From positions 579,235,193 to 579,299,192 of the forward strand of contig CM053029.1 of the NCBI GenBank assembly GCA_028564925.1: DNA of 64,000 nt, written 5' to 3'. The stretch is from Lithobates sylvaticus (Eukaryota; Chordata; Amphibia; Anura; Ranidae). The position numbers and the translations under genes were made by a program. Below, piece after piece: positions 45,601 through 56,076 of the stretch (its first letter is position 1; every line of letters begins with the position of its first letter). The notes under the pieces are model-generated. The model was not told the origin of the DNA. It did no database searches and worked only from the letters and a program-made list of their open reading frames with translations.

Positions 45601-45846
45601 AAATTTGGAACATGCACACATTGTGTCCACATGTGCTAGCTCCCATCATGGTGGATGAATGGCAACGTTTTTTTGGGGGTGCAAACACTTTACGAACTAC
45701 GAAAGTGGTTGTGGTGAAGGGGTTGCACCCCCAAAAAACGTACATTCATCCCCATGATGGAAAATGGCACTTTTGAAGCTTCTAGGCATGTGTTTTACCA
45801 TCTAATGACCATTTTCTGAACCAAATTGTGTGCATGTTCCAAATTT
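45601..45846. repeat. Hairpin-forming spacer between convergent genes
   Basis: AAATTTGGAACATGCACACA (45601-45620) is the complement of 45827-45846. Inside it, the stretch CATCATGGtGGATGAATG...ACGTTTTTTtGGGGGTGCAA (45653-45683) pairs with 45722-45758. A second small hairpin GAAGGCAAGATCA/TGATCTTGTCTTC lies at about 45880-45930. These sit just after the Myb-like stop and before the transposase stop. Confidence 0.8.
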
Positions 45847-46602
45847 CCACTTTTCGGGGGTGACCCCCCCATGTGATGAAGGCAAGATCAAACACACTTT
45901 GAACATATAGTCATGTCTGATCTTGTCTTCACTTTACAAAGTTGAACTTTCCTACTTCATAGGTTCTGCTTAGCTCCATGCCTGGTTTTACCAATTGCGT
46001 AATCTTTGTAAATAATGTTGTAAATAACCAAGATGTTGTCAGTTTTGGCGTGAAGATTGTAAACGCACTTGTGAATGTTTTCCAAGTAAACTTTTTTACT
46101 TTTCAAAATGTGTGGCTTCCTTATTTAACTAAAACAATGCATTATGTATGTAAAATGTAAAGGATATGGGGGGCAATGGGTGTTATTTACTAAAGGCAAA
46201 TCCACTTTGCACTGCAATTTCCTTTCCCAGGGAACTTTTTCAATGCACTTGTAGAGCATAGCGGATTTGACTTATGTAAATGACACCCACAGTGCTTTGT
46301 ACGAAAACACGGAGCACAGCATTTTGGAGAATACACACATGTCAGACCTGGTGCTGAAAAGGAGTATTTTGGGTGTCAGTTATGCAGGACAAACCTTCTC
46401 TAGACCAAAGATTAGGTAGCAAACACACATGAGAATAATCTTTTTGGGAAGAAGAGACTGTTACCTCCTTTTGCCCAGAAAGTGCATTACCACTGTCGAA
46501 GGCAAAGGGAAAAAATGACAAAGTAAAATAAGCTAAAAAGAAGACTGAAATGACAAGAAATCAGAGGTTGTTTAAAATATCAGATTTATTAAAAAATGCC
46601 TC

Positions 46603-48771
46603 TCACACATCGTCAGGCAGAGCAATGGCCCCCCTACCCACAAAGTATTCCATATATTGGTCCCGGACCACGCGGGCATTGAGAGGGGGCAAGCCTGGAC
46701 GTGCCACTCGAAGGGCTGTGAGGTCCGCATTTGGAGGGCCCTCCACATCTGGGCCAACGGGCACCACATAGTTCCTGTTATGTCTTTTGAGGAAGTTGTG
46801 CAATATGCAACAGGCAAGAACTATGTGGTTCAGTTTGTATTCCGCCAAGTTAAATGCCGTCAGGAACAGGCGGAAGCGGCTGGCCAGGATGCCAAAAGCG
46901 TTCTCCACCACTCTTCTGGCTCTGGACAGCCTGTAGTTGAAGACCCTCTGGTCCGGGGTGAGGGTCCTCATCGGGAACGGCCTCATCACATGGGGAGTCA
47001 GCGCAAACGCTTCATCTGCGACAAAGACGAAGGGGAGTCCTTCGGCATTCTCCTCTGGAGGTGGCAAGCACAGACTGCCACTTTGGAGACGCCAGTAGAA
47101 CTCCGTGTGCGTAATGGCCCCACCATCCGATATCCGGCCGTTCATCCCCACGTCCACATACATAAACTCGTATGTTGCCGACACCACCGCCAACATCACT
47201 ACACTATTAAACCCTTTTTAATTATAATAGTAGGACCCCGAGTTGGGCGGTGGGACGATGCGGACGTGTTTCCCATCAATTGCCCCTCCGCAGTTAGGAA
47301 AGTCCCAACGGCTGGCAAAGTGGGAGGCCACAGTCTGCCATTCCTGTGGCGTGGAAGGGAACTGTGGAGTGAAACAAGAAAAAAAAATTAGTCACTTTGC
47401 ACCTAAACATTGCAAGCAGATTAGACAATCAACATCTTGGAACAAGAGCATTGTATAAAATTGGAGGCTGGAAAGTATTTACACAGAAAAGTAGAGGCTC
47501 CCCTTCACAGATTACTCACCCCCCCATCAATCCCCCCACTTCTGATGGGACATTGGCAATAACTAGGGTTTTGGGGGGGGGGGGGGTGGTGGACAGGTAA
47601 CCCTCTGCACTTCATTGATTGGCAAATGGCTCAATAATGTGGGCTAGTTTGGCCAGACCCTCTGTACTTAACACTATTGGCAGGCCAAAGGAAAGATCAA
47701 ATAACATTTCCCCCCCCCCCCCCCCAAAAAAGGCAGGCACAGTGTGACATTATTAAATTACCAAGCAAGCTAATAGGAGGGAAAGAAGACAAAAAATTAG
47801 GAAATGGAATGTATGGAGGCAGCCCCTTGCACTACATGCTTTGCTGAATTCATCCCTAAAGATGCGCACTATAAAGAGGTAGGTATATAGTGTGTATTGA
47901 CCTTGGGAAAGCCAGCAGATAAAGGATTGGTACCATCTGACAGAGCAGTTGGGGGAGGGGGTTCCTAATGAGTTTGCCCCCCCCCCCCCCAAAAAAACAA
48001 AAAAAAAAAAAAAAAGGGGGCTCTACATGAAGTAAACCACACAGCAAACATTTGTGCATATTTTAGGGGGTGTTTGGGGGCAAACAATACTATGCAGCAG
48101 ACAAAAGACATTGCTTAAGTGAGTACGCCATAGGTGTCTATTGGGGCAGAAGAGCATGCTGGTGAGGTAAGTGAAGGGAAAAATGCATGAAGGAGAAAAG
48201 GGGCACAGCATATTAGAACATATTGCAATCAGGGTAATTAGGGAAGGAGGTCAAAAATACAAGTCATTAGCAAACAGAGCATACATAGAAGGGAATAGTA
48301 AAGTAGAAATGTTACCTTAATATAGTCCTCCTGCAGGACCTGAATGATGGCAGAACAGGTCTCTGGAATAATGATTCCCAGGGCCTGGGGAGAGATACCT
48401 GAAGAGAACTTCAAATCCTGAAGACTTCTCCCTGTCGCCAAGTACCTCAACGTGGCAACAAGCCTCTGCTCCGGAGTAATGGCTTGTCTCATGCAGGTAT
48501 CCTGCCGGCTGATAAAGGGGGTCAGCAAAGCCAAAAGACGGTGAAAATCGGGGTCCGTCATCCTGAGAAAGTTCCTGAAATCATCAGGATTATTCTCCCG
48601 GATCTCACGAAGCAAAGGCATGTGCGAGAACTGGTCACGCTGAAGCAACCAATTCTTGGTCCACATACTCCTCATCACTCTGTTCATGGACGGGTCTTGG
48701 GTCAAAGCTAAAAGCCCGACACCAATTCCGCGTACAGCACGAACTTGGCGACGAGTACGCACGGGAAACAT
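46603..48771 (-). pseudogene. Harbinger DDE transposase, 2 exons, one in-frame stop
   Basis: Cuts and rejoins element ends. Minus strand: exon 1 48771-48316 (152 codons, donor AAG|GTAACA), exon 2 47361-46603 (acceptor CTCCACAG), phase 0, total 404 codons before the final TGA. Exon 1 is the N-terminal helical region (QAITPEQRLVATLRYLATGR, SLQDLKFSSGISPQALG). Exon 2 holds the catalytic acids as I read them: Asp181 in GGAIDGKH, Asp268 in FVADEAF, Glu305 in RRVVENAFG, the order and spacing typical of HARBI1-like enzymes. A TAA at 47218-47220 (codon 200) stands where the family has Tyr in NYKGF, a single base change. AATAAA on the minus strand is at 46585-46590. Otherwise the enzyme looks complete. 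Confidence 0.9.
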
Positions 48772-49372
48772 CGCTCAGAAGGTCACAAAAGGTCGGCTGG
48801 TCAGAACGGACAAACAGAAAGCACCGATAAACAGCAAGGCCTGAAAGAACGAAGTGAATACCAGCAACGAGCAGACAATAAGCAGTGCAAATCAAAGCGT
48901 CCTATATCAAGATATAGGCCGCAATGACCAACAAATGCGAACTGACTACACGCACTAATAAACAGATACGCACGACAAGCACAAACTGAAGAGCAGTAAC
49001 GATCTGAGTCAGAAAACTGAGAAGCGCGAATCTTAAGTCACCAAACTTCCACTAACTCTCGATAAACACGGGATCAGCAGAAGGAGCCCAACGGGTGCCT
49101 GACGTGGTGCTGAACTTCCCTTTTGTAATCTCGTGGACGACGACTTACGTCACGACGTTCTTCCGGACCGGATATTCCGACAACGTAGTCCGACCGTGTG
49201 TACGCAACGCCAACATCGGACAAAGTACGTCGGACAAAGTCCGACCGACCTTGTCCGCGGATTGTCCGAGCGTGTGTATGGGGCTTAACACTGTATAATT
49301 CAATGCCTTACTGCAAGTTTAACACCAAGTATTTCATTGCGTTACTGCATGGGGCTTTAACCCCCCCCCATC

Positions 49373-51330
49373 ATGTCTGGGAGGACAGCAAGGAGAGGCA
49401 AACGTTCTCATGGCACTGTAAGAAGGCCAGCAGCATATGTGTCCACAGACAAAGGTGGATGTAGTCAGTCCTCAGGCAGGGCATCATTTCCACTGTTTAG
49501 TGATGTTGTCCGTGCTATCCAGCCACAGCATGCAGAGGAGGTGGTGGACTGGCTTACTAAACCAGCCACAGCATGCAGAGGAGGTGGTGGACTGGCTTAC
49601 TAAACCGTCCCCATCCTCTTCCTCCTCTGTCACCCAAGCAGAGACTAGTACACAGTCCCCTGCAGCTGCCAGAGTGGCTAAACCTGCCTCCTTATCCACA
49701 GCTATTCCTTCCATAGCCCCAGCATCAGGCATGGAGGAGTCAGCAGAGTTATTTGAACACAGCATCAGCCACTTTCCCCCTGACGATGCACAGCCATTAC
49801 TCGATTCAGATGCTGGTTCTGAGGTTGAGGAAGGCAGGAACATGAGCTTACAGAGAGGGGAGAACACTGGTACACAAATTGGCGGTCATGTTCCTCCAGC
49901 CCCAGCGTATTGCCAAGTTGTCTCCAGTGGTAATTAGGATGGAAGAGATGATGATGATGATGATGATGATGAGGTCACTGACTCGACTTGTGTGCCAGAT
50001 AAAGCAGAGGAGGAAAGTGAGGGTGAGGCACAACCCTAATGAGGCAGCCATCAAGAAGGAGTAGAGAGCACCCACCCTATTCCATCACATTGTGGAGCTG
50101 TTATCTCCCAGCCCACTTCCCACAGCTCAGCTGTCTGGTCCTTTTTTAGTACATGTGCAGCCAATCGCACTGTTACTATTTGCAAACTTTGTCTCAAGCG
50201 CATCAAGCATGGCAAAAACACCAACCATTTGGGTACCACATGCCTGACAGGGCATTTAACCTCCCACCACTCAACCCGATGGCAAAAGCACCTAAAAGCC
50301 ACACAGAGGAGGCACAAATGTGTCCCTCCTCCTTACTCACCTTAGTCTGTCCCTGCTATACCTCATAAACTCTCAGCAGCCTCCACTGACAGGGATGATG
50401 GTATAGGGTGTCCCAGGTCCTTGCAGTACATTTGCCAGCAGCACACTACCAGCTGTAGACTATAGCCAGCAATTTTCTCTGCCCCATCTGCTGCAGCGGA
50501 AAAAAAATTCAGTCCCTGCCACCCACATGCCCAGCATCTAAATGCAAGCTTGTCAAAGCTGCTGGCTCTACAACTTCTGCCTTTCTGTCTGGTGGATTCT
50601 GCCCCCTTCTGGGAATTTGCAGAATGTGCTGTACCACAATGGTAGGTTCCCAGTTGCTATTTCTGCTCATGTAAGGTCATTCCATCTCTCTACCATCACG
50701 TGGAAGGCAATGTTGTGGCATTGTTGGGCAAGACAGTCAGCCGCAAAGTCCAGGTTACTGCTGACATGTGATCCAGCAAGCCTGGGCAGGGATGATATAT
50801 TTTGTTCACAGCACACTGGGTAATTCTGCTTGCAACTCGGAAGGATGCAGGACAGGGCTCAGTGCTGCAGCTTGTTGTGCCCCCAGGTCTCCATACAGCT
50901 GGTGATAATGCCAGATTCGTCAGTTCTACCCCATCATCCTTCTCCTCCTCCTCTATGCCCTCCTCTGCTGAATTGTCCTATGAAACTCAAGGAATTTTCC
51001 AGCTGCCCATAAACCGCCTGATTTGTGACATGCCCACCAGGTTGAACTCGACTTTGGCAATGCTACAGTGGCTGCACATGCAGCAGAGGGCCATCAACGA
51101 GTACCTGTGTGACTATGGCACAACGACAGGCTCAGGCTTGGCTTTTTTTCCCCATGCCAATGGGTGCCCATAAAGGATGCATGCACTGTACTGTCACCAT
51201 TTGAAGAGGCTACAAGGATGGTGAGCTGCGACAATGCATGCATCAGTGACACAATGCCTGTTGTGTTCCTGCTGGAGCAGACTTTGCGTGGCATTATGGA
51301 CAGGGCACTCAAAGGCAGAGCAGCGGGACA
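49373..51330 (+). pseudogene. BED-finger hAT transposase, decayed
   Basis: The ATG at 49373 opens MSGRTARRGKRSHG...; after a Ser-rich and acidic N-terminal region come, in order, a BED zinc finger (about 50130-50270: AVWSFF-like start, TICKLCLK, then TGHLTSHH), a TAHWVILLA-type segment (about 50808), PTRLNSTLAMLQWLHMQQ (about 51030-51085, where hAT proteins usually have TRWNST) and LSPFEEATRMVS...FLLEQTLRGIMD (about 51188-51303). This is the hAT/ZBED order. Many stops and shifts separate the pieces, and the C-terminal dimerisation region is not seen. A 43-bp tandem duplication (49519-49561, 49562-49604) is not a multiple of three and shifts the frame by itself. A GAT run lies at 49949-49971. 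Confidence 0.75.
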
Positions 51331-52024
51331 AAGAGAAGGACTTCTTTTCCTCTCAAGGCCCACTTCATGCAGACACCATTGTTCCTATGCCACAGAACAC
51401 ACAAGAGGAGAGAGAGTTGGAGGAGGAGGATTTTCACTATTTTCACACTAAAGTCTCTCCCCGCCAATCAGGAGACAGGTCGTGAAACCTGTTTCCCAAT
51501 TGACCAAAGTGTCAGGCGATCCTATTGGATGCCTAGCGCTTTGGTGGAAGAGGAGAAACAAGGCGGAGGAAGCTTGAGGAGCGGGTTCCGGAGCCGCCAC
51601 TGCCCACACTCCAGGAAAGGAGGAGAGAACACCATAGCCCCACCACACGAGCGGGTAAGTGACGGACCGCCCGCGGGGGGGTGTTGCTATCAGTGGCAAG
51701 CTGCCTGGCGTGGGGGGGTGCTCTGTCTCAGTGCCACGCTGCCAGGGAGGTGTTGTTTGTTTTTTGCCCCCCCCAAAAGAAGAACCCACCAGCCGCCACT
51801 GCTTGTAACAGGTTTTTATTGTCATTCTTATTGGCCAGCCTATAACGTTATAGCTTTACGTCAGGGTTATTGATTGGCCGCTCTGCCGCTCTGCTGCAAG
51901 TAAGCTAAGGTTAGATAGATAGGTTAGGGGGCGCAAATAACTTGCCTTGCCCCAGGCGCTGACAATCCAAGCTGCGCTAAAAATAAACTGGCTCCTAACT
52001 TTTTCAACAATTTGTCAAGCTCTG
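51331..52024. other. 3' remainder of the nested hAT elements
   Basis: GC-rich with runs of G and C (51675-51780), including a GGTGTTGC...GCTGCCAGG-type doubled segment around 51682-51755. No coding region. The outer hAT end is at 52010-52024. Confidence 0.5.
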
Positions 52025-52081
52025 CCTTTTGGTATTAGAAACTAACTTTTTATTCCATATACAGCAGGTCCTGCATAGTAA

Positions 52082-52507
52082 AGCCCCATACACACGGTCG
52101 GACTTTTTCATGGATTCTGTCCGATCGGACAAGGTTGTTGAAAAATCAGACCGTGTGTATGCACCATCGGACAGTGTTCGTCGGTTTGTCCGACGGACAA
52201 AGTCTTATCTCCTGCTGGAAAGATTTGCCGTCAACCCGGTCCGATCACACCAAACCCGATCGTGTGTACGGTTGTCCGACCGGACAAAGTGCTACGCATG
52301 CTCAGATCACATTACAAGACCAAAGCTATTGGCTACTAGCCTCTACGTTGTCCCGTCGTAGGCAACAAACGTCACCACGTTCAGAATGATCGGATTTTCC
52401 GACAACTTTGTCCGACCGTGTGTACGCAAAACCAACATCGGACAAAGTACGACGGACATGATCCGACGGACCTTGTCCGCGGATTGTCCGACCGTGTGTA
52501 TGGGGCT
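52082..52507. mobile_element. Harbinger-derived MITE, 426 bp, TSD TAA
   Basis: AGCCCCATACACACGGTCGG at the left and CCGTGTGTATGGGGCT at the right, with TAA on both sides (52079-52081, 52508-52510). The first ~200 bp match 41641-41850 and the last ~120 bp match 49165-49285 with few differences. The middle (52300-52385) is instead the segment shared with the TGCCCCGTACAC-type MITEs. Confidence 0.95.
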
Positions 52508-52836
52508 TAAGAGTGGTGTTAAGCTTCCAAATAATGTTGGGGGACTGTCAGCCGACATTCAACGTTTTTCCCTGACATGTATTGTGATTATGATTTCTGG
52601 TCTTGTAATTGTGATACCAAGGCTAGTGAAATGACTATGGAGGGGGCAACACAACACAACTGGCCTAGGAGGAGAGTTAGTATAAATCCAACACAACAGA
52701 ATAAACATTACATACAATTCAGCTTGAGGCAGCAATAGTCCCCCCTACTAATTACAAAGTAAGCCTTCTGGGGCTGATTTGTATCAGTTACATCTACAAT
52801 TCTCAATTAAGGTGACACATACTTATATATGTATCA
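52508..52836. other. No gene seen
   Basis: Short AT-rich stretch between two mobile elements. Nothing recognised. Confidence 0.4.
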
Positions 52837-53220
52837 TTAACCACTTAAGCCCCAGACCATTTGGCTGGCCAAAGACCAGAGCACATTTTGCGATTCGGCA
52901 CTGCGTCCATTTAACTGACAATTGCACGATCGTGCGACATGGCTCCCAAACAAAATTAACGTCCTTTTTTCCCACAAATAGCGCTTTCTTTTGGTGGTAT
53001 TTGATCACCTAAGCGGTTTTTATTTTTTGCACTATAAACAAAAATAGAGCGACAATTTAAAAAAAAAGTGCATTGTTTTTTACTTTTTGCTATAATAAAT
53101 ATCCCCCAAAAATATATAAAAAAAAAATGTTTTCCTCAGTTTAGGCCAATATATATTCTTCTACATATTTTTGGTAAAAAAAAATCGCAATAATCTTTTA
53201 TTGATTGGTTTGCCTAAAAC
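52837..53220. mobile_element. TTAA-family element, left end only
   Basis: TTAACCACTTAAGCCCCAGACC at 52837, followed by the family's TTTAACTGACAATTGCACG, CCCACAAATAGCGCTTTCTTTTGG and TTGATTGGTTTGC landmarks. It ends abruptly near 53220 and no right end follows. Confidence 0.75.
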
Positions 53221-53448
53221 GCGCAACAAAACACTCGTAAAAAAAAATACTCAAGTCAGGTGTTTCTATTGAAGTCTATGGGTGAAAAATGCTTGAAATC
53301 TGCCAAAAAGAAACTCATGTACTTTTCTGGGGGACAGAATGCTCATATGTGAACAGGGGCCATTAGAAATGAATGGGATTTGGCTGGTTGAGCATTTTAG
53401 AGCTTCAAGCTTCATGCAGAAAATCACTCATGTGTGACTGGGGCCTTA
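53221..53448. other. Possible MITE end
   Basis: Contains TGAAGTCTATGGGTGAAAAATGC and ends in a TCACTCATGTGTGACTGGGGCC stretch resembling one end of the GGCCCCTTTCACAC elements. No inverted partner confirmed. Confidence 0.35.
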
Positions 53449-53805
53449 GGCCCCTTTCACACGGAGCGGATCCATATTGATCCGCCCGTGAAGATCCGCT
53501 GCTCAGCGGGGATCGCACAGCTGTTCCCCGCTGAGCCGGCTGATGACAGGGCGGTCCCTGCACGCTGTACAGGGACCGCCCTGTCAGTTCTCCGCTCTAC
53601 CCCAATGGGGGACTGGATGAACACGGACCGTCTGTCCGTGTTCATCCGATCCGCTCTGCAGACGGATGAAAAAATAGGGTTTTCTTCCATCTGCAGAATC
53701 GGACAATTGCGGAGGCGGACGATAGCGGATGCTCATCCGCTGACACCCACTATCCCATAGACATGCATGTATGTCCGTTTTTCATCCGCATGTGTGAAAG
53801 GGGCC
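53449..53805. mobile_element. TIR MITE, 357 bp (GGCCCCTTTCACAC family)
   Basis: GGCCCCTTTCACACGGAGCGG at the left; GTGTGAAAGGGGCC at the right. Flanks TTA (53446-53448) and TCA (53806-53808) differ by one base. The interior has inverted pairs (GACGGATGAA..., GGGCGGTCCCTG/CAGGGACCGCCC at about 53549-53582). Related by its ends to 39420-39832. Confidence 0.8.
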
Positions 53806-54052
53806 TCAAGCAGAAAAATAGCAAACTGGTCACCAGGTGAAAATAACGGGAAAAAAATACAGAAAACAAATGCAGCCACCACATCTAAGGATTTATAAGG
53901 TGTAATATAATACATTTTTGTTTTTAGGTTTACCTCTTTATTTGCTATTATTTAAACTGACTTCTTTTTTCTTTTTTTTGCGCTCAGAAATTGTTGACAA
54001 ATAAAAAAATACAAGGGTTCTTCAAAAAGTTTCCACACTTTTTTCAACTCTA
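53806..54052. other. No gene seen
   Basis: AT-rich, ending at the TTAA of the next element. Confidence 0.4.
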
Positions 54053-54215
54053 TTAACCACTTCAGCCCCGGAAGGTTTCATCCCCATAATGACCAGGCCA
54101 TTTTTTGTGATACAGCACTGCGTTGCTTTAACTGACAATTGCATGTTCATGCAACTATGTACCCAAACAAAAATTATGTCCTTTTTTTTTCCACAAATAG
54201 AGCGTTGTTTTGTAG

Positions 54216-54667
54216 TATTTAAAATTATTTAATAACTCCAGAAAGGGTTAAAAGCACTTACAAGATTTGCAGAATAGTAAAACATGTCATCAAATGTAGG
54301 TGGTCCGGCATTGAGGAGATCTCTGGCATATACAGGCTCCTGAGGTTTGAGTTTATCCAACGGCAATAGAAGCAGGGAACTCCGGGGGAACTGACAGGCC
54401 AGTCCACAGCCACGATCTCCGTCACAGGAGGCGCAAAACCCGGAAGTGACGTGGGGGACAGCAACCAGCGTGAACCGCAAACAGGAAACAGTCATCAAAC
54501 GTCATCTTTTTGTTTCCTATCCAGAGATCGTTTCTCTCTATAAGTGCAGCCCTAAGTGTAGAAGACCTCATTACAGACTTTTATTATATACTTTCTGGCC
54601 AAATATAGACATTTCCTTTGTGCTTGTCCTCAAAGTTCAGAGCGCCCTTGATACACTATATCTGAAA
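54216..54667 (-). other. Possible captured host promoter and first exon
   Basis: Compared with the sister copies at 16200-16310 and 52960-53060, the element is interrupted here by ~450 bp of unrelated sequence. On the minus strand it shows a CpG-containing block with ACGTCACTTCCGG (54452-54440, an ETS site joined to a CRE-like site, common in housekeeping promoters). An open frame follows that reads PLDKLKPQEP and PVYARDLLNAGPPTFDDMF, ending at a perfect donor CTT|GTAAGT (54262/54261). I do not recognise the protein, and no convincing start codon lies in that frame after the ETS site. Because the donor is retained, it would be a genomic fragment, not a retrocopy. It could also be a functional exon next to inserted repeats. 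Confidence 0.35.
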
Positions 54668-55035
54668 CCCCAAAAAAAACGACAATTTTGAAAAAAGAAA
54701 CTATATTTTTTACTTTCTGCTATAAAACCTTCCCAATAAAAAATTAAAAAAATCGAATTTCTTCATCAATTTAGGCCAATATGTATTCTTCTACATGTTT
54801 TTGGTAAAAAAATAATCCCAATAAGCGTATTTTGATTGGTTTGTGCAAAAGTTATCACGTCTACAAACTATGGGATATTTTTATGGCATTTTTATTGGGG
54901 GGGCGCATGCGCGGCGCGATGCAGGACAGACACGAGTGGCTTCAGCTCCGTCAGATCCGGTGAAGGCAGGCAAGATCCCAAGGGCCAGAACACTCATCAA
55001 CGGCCGAAAACACCCACCACCCCTGTGGGAACAAC

Positions 55036-56076
55036 TTGTGCATGCCTGGGAGCAAAAACCGGCGCTCCAGCCGCCAGCACCACAATTTAACAAACTTTCT
55101 TCTGAACAGCAGAGACAGGGAACGCAGGATGTCTCAAAATGGCGCTGGCCCGGGGCCCCACGCGGAGGCCGGGAAACCCATACTGAACTTTAACTCTCCT
55201 CAGGACCGCAGTGAGTACATGTCTCCCTTATCTAAAGCGGACCTAGATGCTAGCTTGACCAATATATTTGAGAAGCTGGTGGAGAAGATAGAGCATGAAG
55301 TACACAAATCCACCATAGCCCTATCACAAGAAATCGCTAACATTGGAGGGCACACGGATGTATTGCAAACAAAACATGACGAACTTTCACTGGCTCATAA
55401 TGATCTGAGGAAAGATTATGAAAATTTAGCAGACAGCTTTGCATTTATGCAGGCCCAAGTCGAAGATCTCGACAATAGAAATCGCCGCCATAATATCAGG
55501 GTGCGCGGGGTCCCAGAGACAGTCACAGAATTAATGCCAGCCATTAGTAAAATTTTCCATGACCTCCTCCCCGACAAACCTCTGTCTGCTTTTATGTGTG
55601 ATAGAATTCACAGGGCTCTTTGCCCCAAACCTACACCAGATAAACCCCCCAGGGACATCATTATGTGCATGAGAGATTTCCTGGTTAAGGAAGAAATTAT
55701 GAGGGCCTCAAGAAACACGCACAGTATTGAATATGAAGGCAAAAGATTGCAGATCTTCCCAGACATCTCCCCAGCCACCCTGGACAGGAGACGCAGGATG
55801 AAAGAAGTAACCTCCATCCTTCAGAGTGCAAGAATCAGATATCGATGGGGATTCCCCTTCAAGCTCACAGTCCCTCACAATGGCTCAATATACACAGTAT
55901 ATAATGTGATTGAAGAAAAAGAACTGCTGGTCAAACTGGGTCTGTTAGACCCTGAACCCCCTATCTGTCCTCCAGCCACCCCCAGACCTTCTCCAATCTG
56001 GTCCACACCCTCTACCCGCCGCAACAACAGTTACCAGAGGCGCCTAAGACAAGCTTTCCAAGATCTTGTTCCTTGA
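55036..56076 (+). CDS. L1 ORF1 protein, open, up to 346 aa
   Basis: The RNA-binding chaperone of the L1 particle. A coiled-coil stretch runs from about residue 70 to 145 (LTNIFEKLVEKIEHEVHKS, then HDELSLAHNDLRKDYENLA). After it come the RRM-like domain (NIRVRGVPETVTEL through FMCDRIHRALCPK) and the C-terminal domain (RIRYRWGFPFKLTVPHNG). The upstream ATG at 55036 is used here; the Met near 55129 (MSQNGAGPGP) is an equally good start. No break seen, in contrast to ORF2 of the same element. Confidence 0.8.
   Translation: MCMPGSKNRRSSRQHHNLTNFLLNSRDRERRMSQNGAGPGPHAEAGKPILNFNSPQDRSEYMSPLSKADLDASLTNIFEKLVEKIEHEVHKSTIALSQEIANIGGHTDVLQTKHDELSLAHNDLRKDYENLADSFAFMQAQVEDLDNRNRRHNIRVRGVPETVTELMPAISKIFHDLLPDKPLSAFMCDRIHRALCPKPTPDKPPRDIIMCMRDFLVKEEIMRASRNTHSIEYEGKRLQIFPDISPATLDRRRRMKEVTSILQSARIRYRWGFPFKLTVPHNGSIYTVYNVIEEKELLVKLGLLDPEPPICPPATPRPSPIWSTPSTRRNNSYQRRLRQAFQDLVP

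Larger units (their letters stand above)
41641..49285. mobile_element. PIF/Harbinger element with three genes, 7645 bp, TSD TAA
   Basis: Ends AGCCCCATACACACGGTCGG and CCGAGCGTGTGTATGGGGCT, flanked by TAA (41638-41640 and 49286-49288), the TWA target expected of the superfamily. Gene order: MADF protein (minus, 42672-43864), Myb/SANT-like protein (plus, 44178-45531), DDE transposase (minus, 46603-48771). Harbinger elements normally carry a transposase and one Myb-like partner that binds DNA and aids nuclear import; the MADF gene is additional. The subterminal ~200 bp on the left and ~150 bp on the right match the 426-bp MITE at 52082. The transposase has one stop and the MADF last exon is frameshifted, so this copy is probably not autonomous now. 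Confidence 0.9.
41283..52024. mobile_element. Outer hAT-type element, TSD CCTTTTGG
   Basis: The left end CAGGGCTTGACAAAT (41283) and right end ATTTGTCAAGCTCTG (to 52024) are inverted copies with one mismatch. A perfect 8-bp duplication CCTTTTGG lies at 41275-41282 and 52025-52032. The 10.7-kb span is mostly later insertion, including the 7.6-kb Harbinger element. The outer element's own sequence is seen at 41283-41382 and in the last few hundred bases (about 51900-52024). Confidence 0.8.

Noticed and set aside
46657-47391. 244-residue plus-strand frame
   Set aside because: Antisense of transposase exon 2, whose frame, splice sites and catalytic motifs are convincing.
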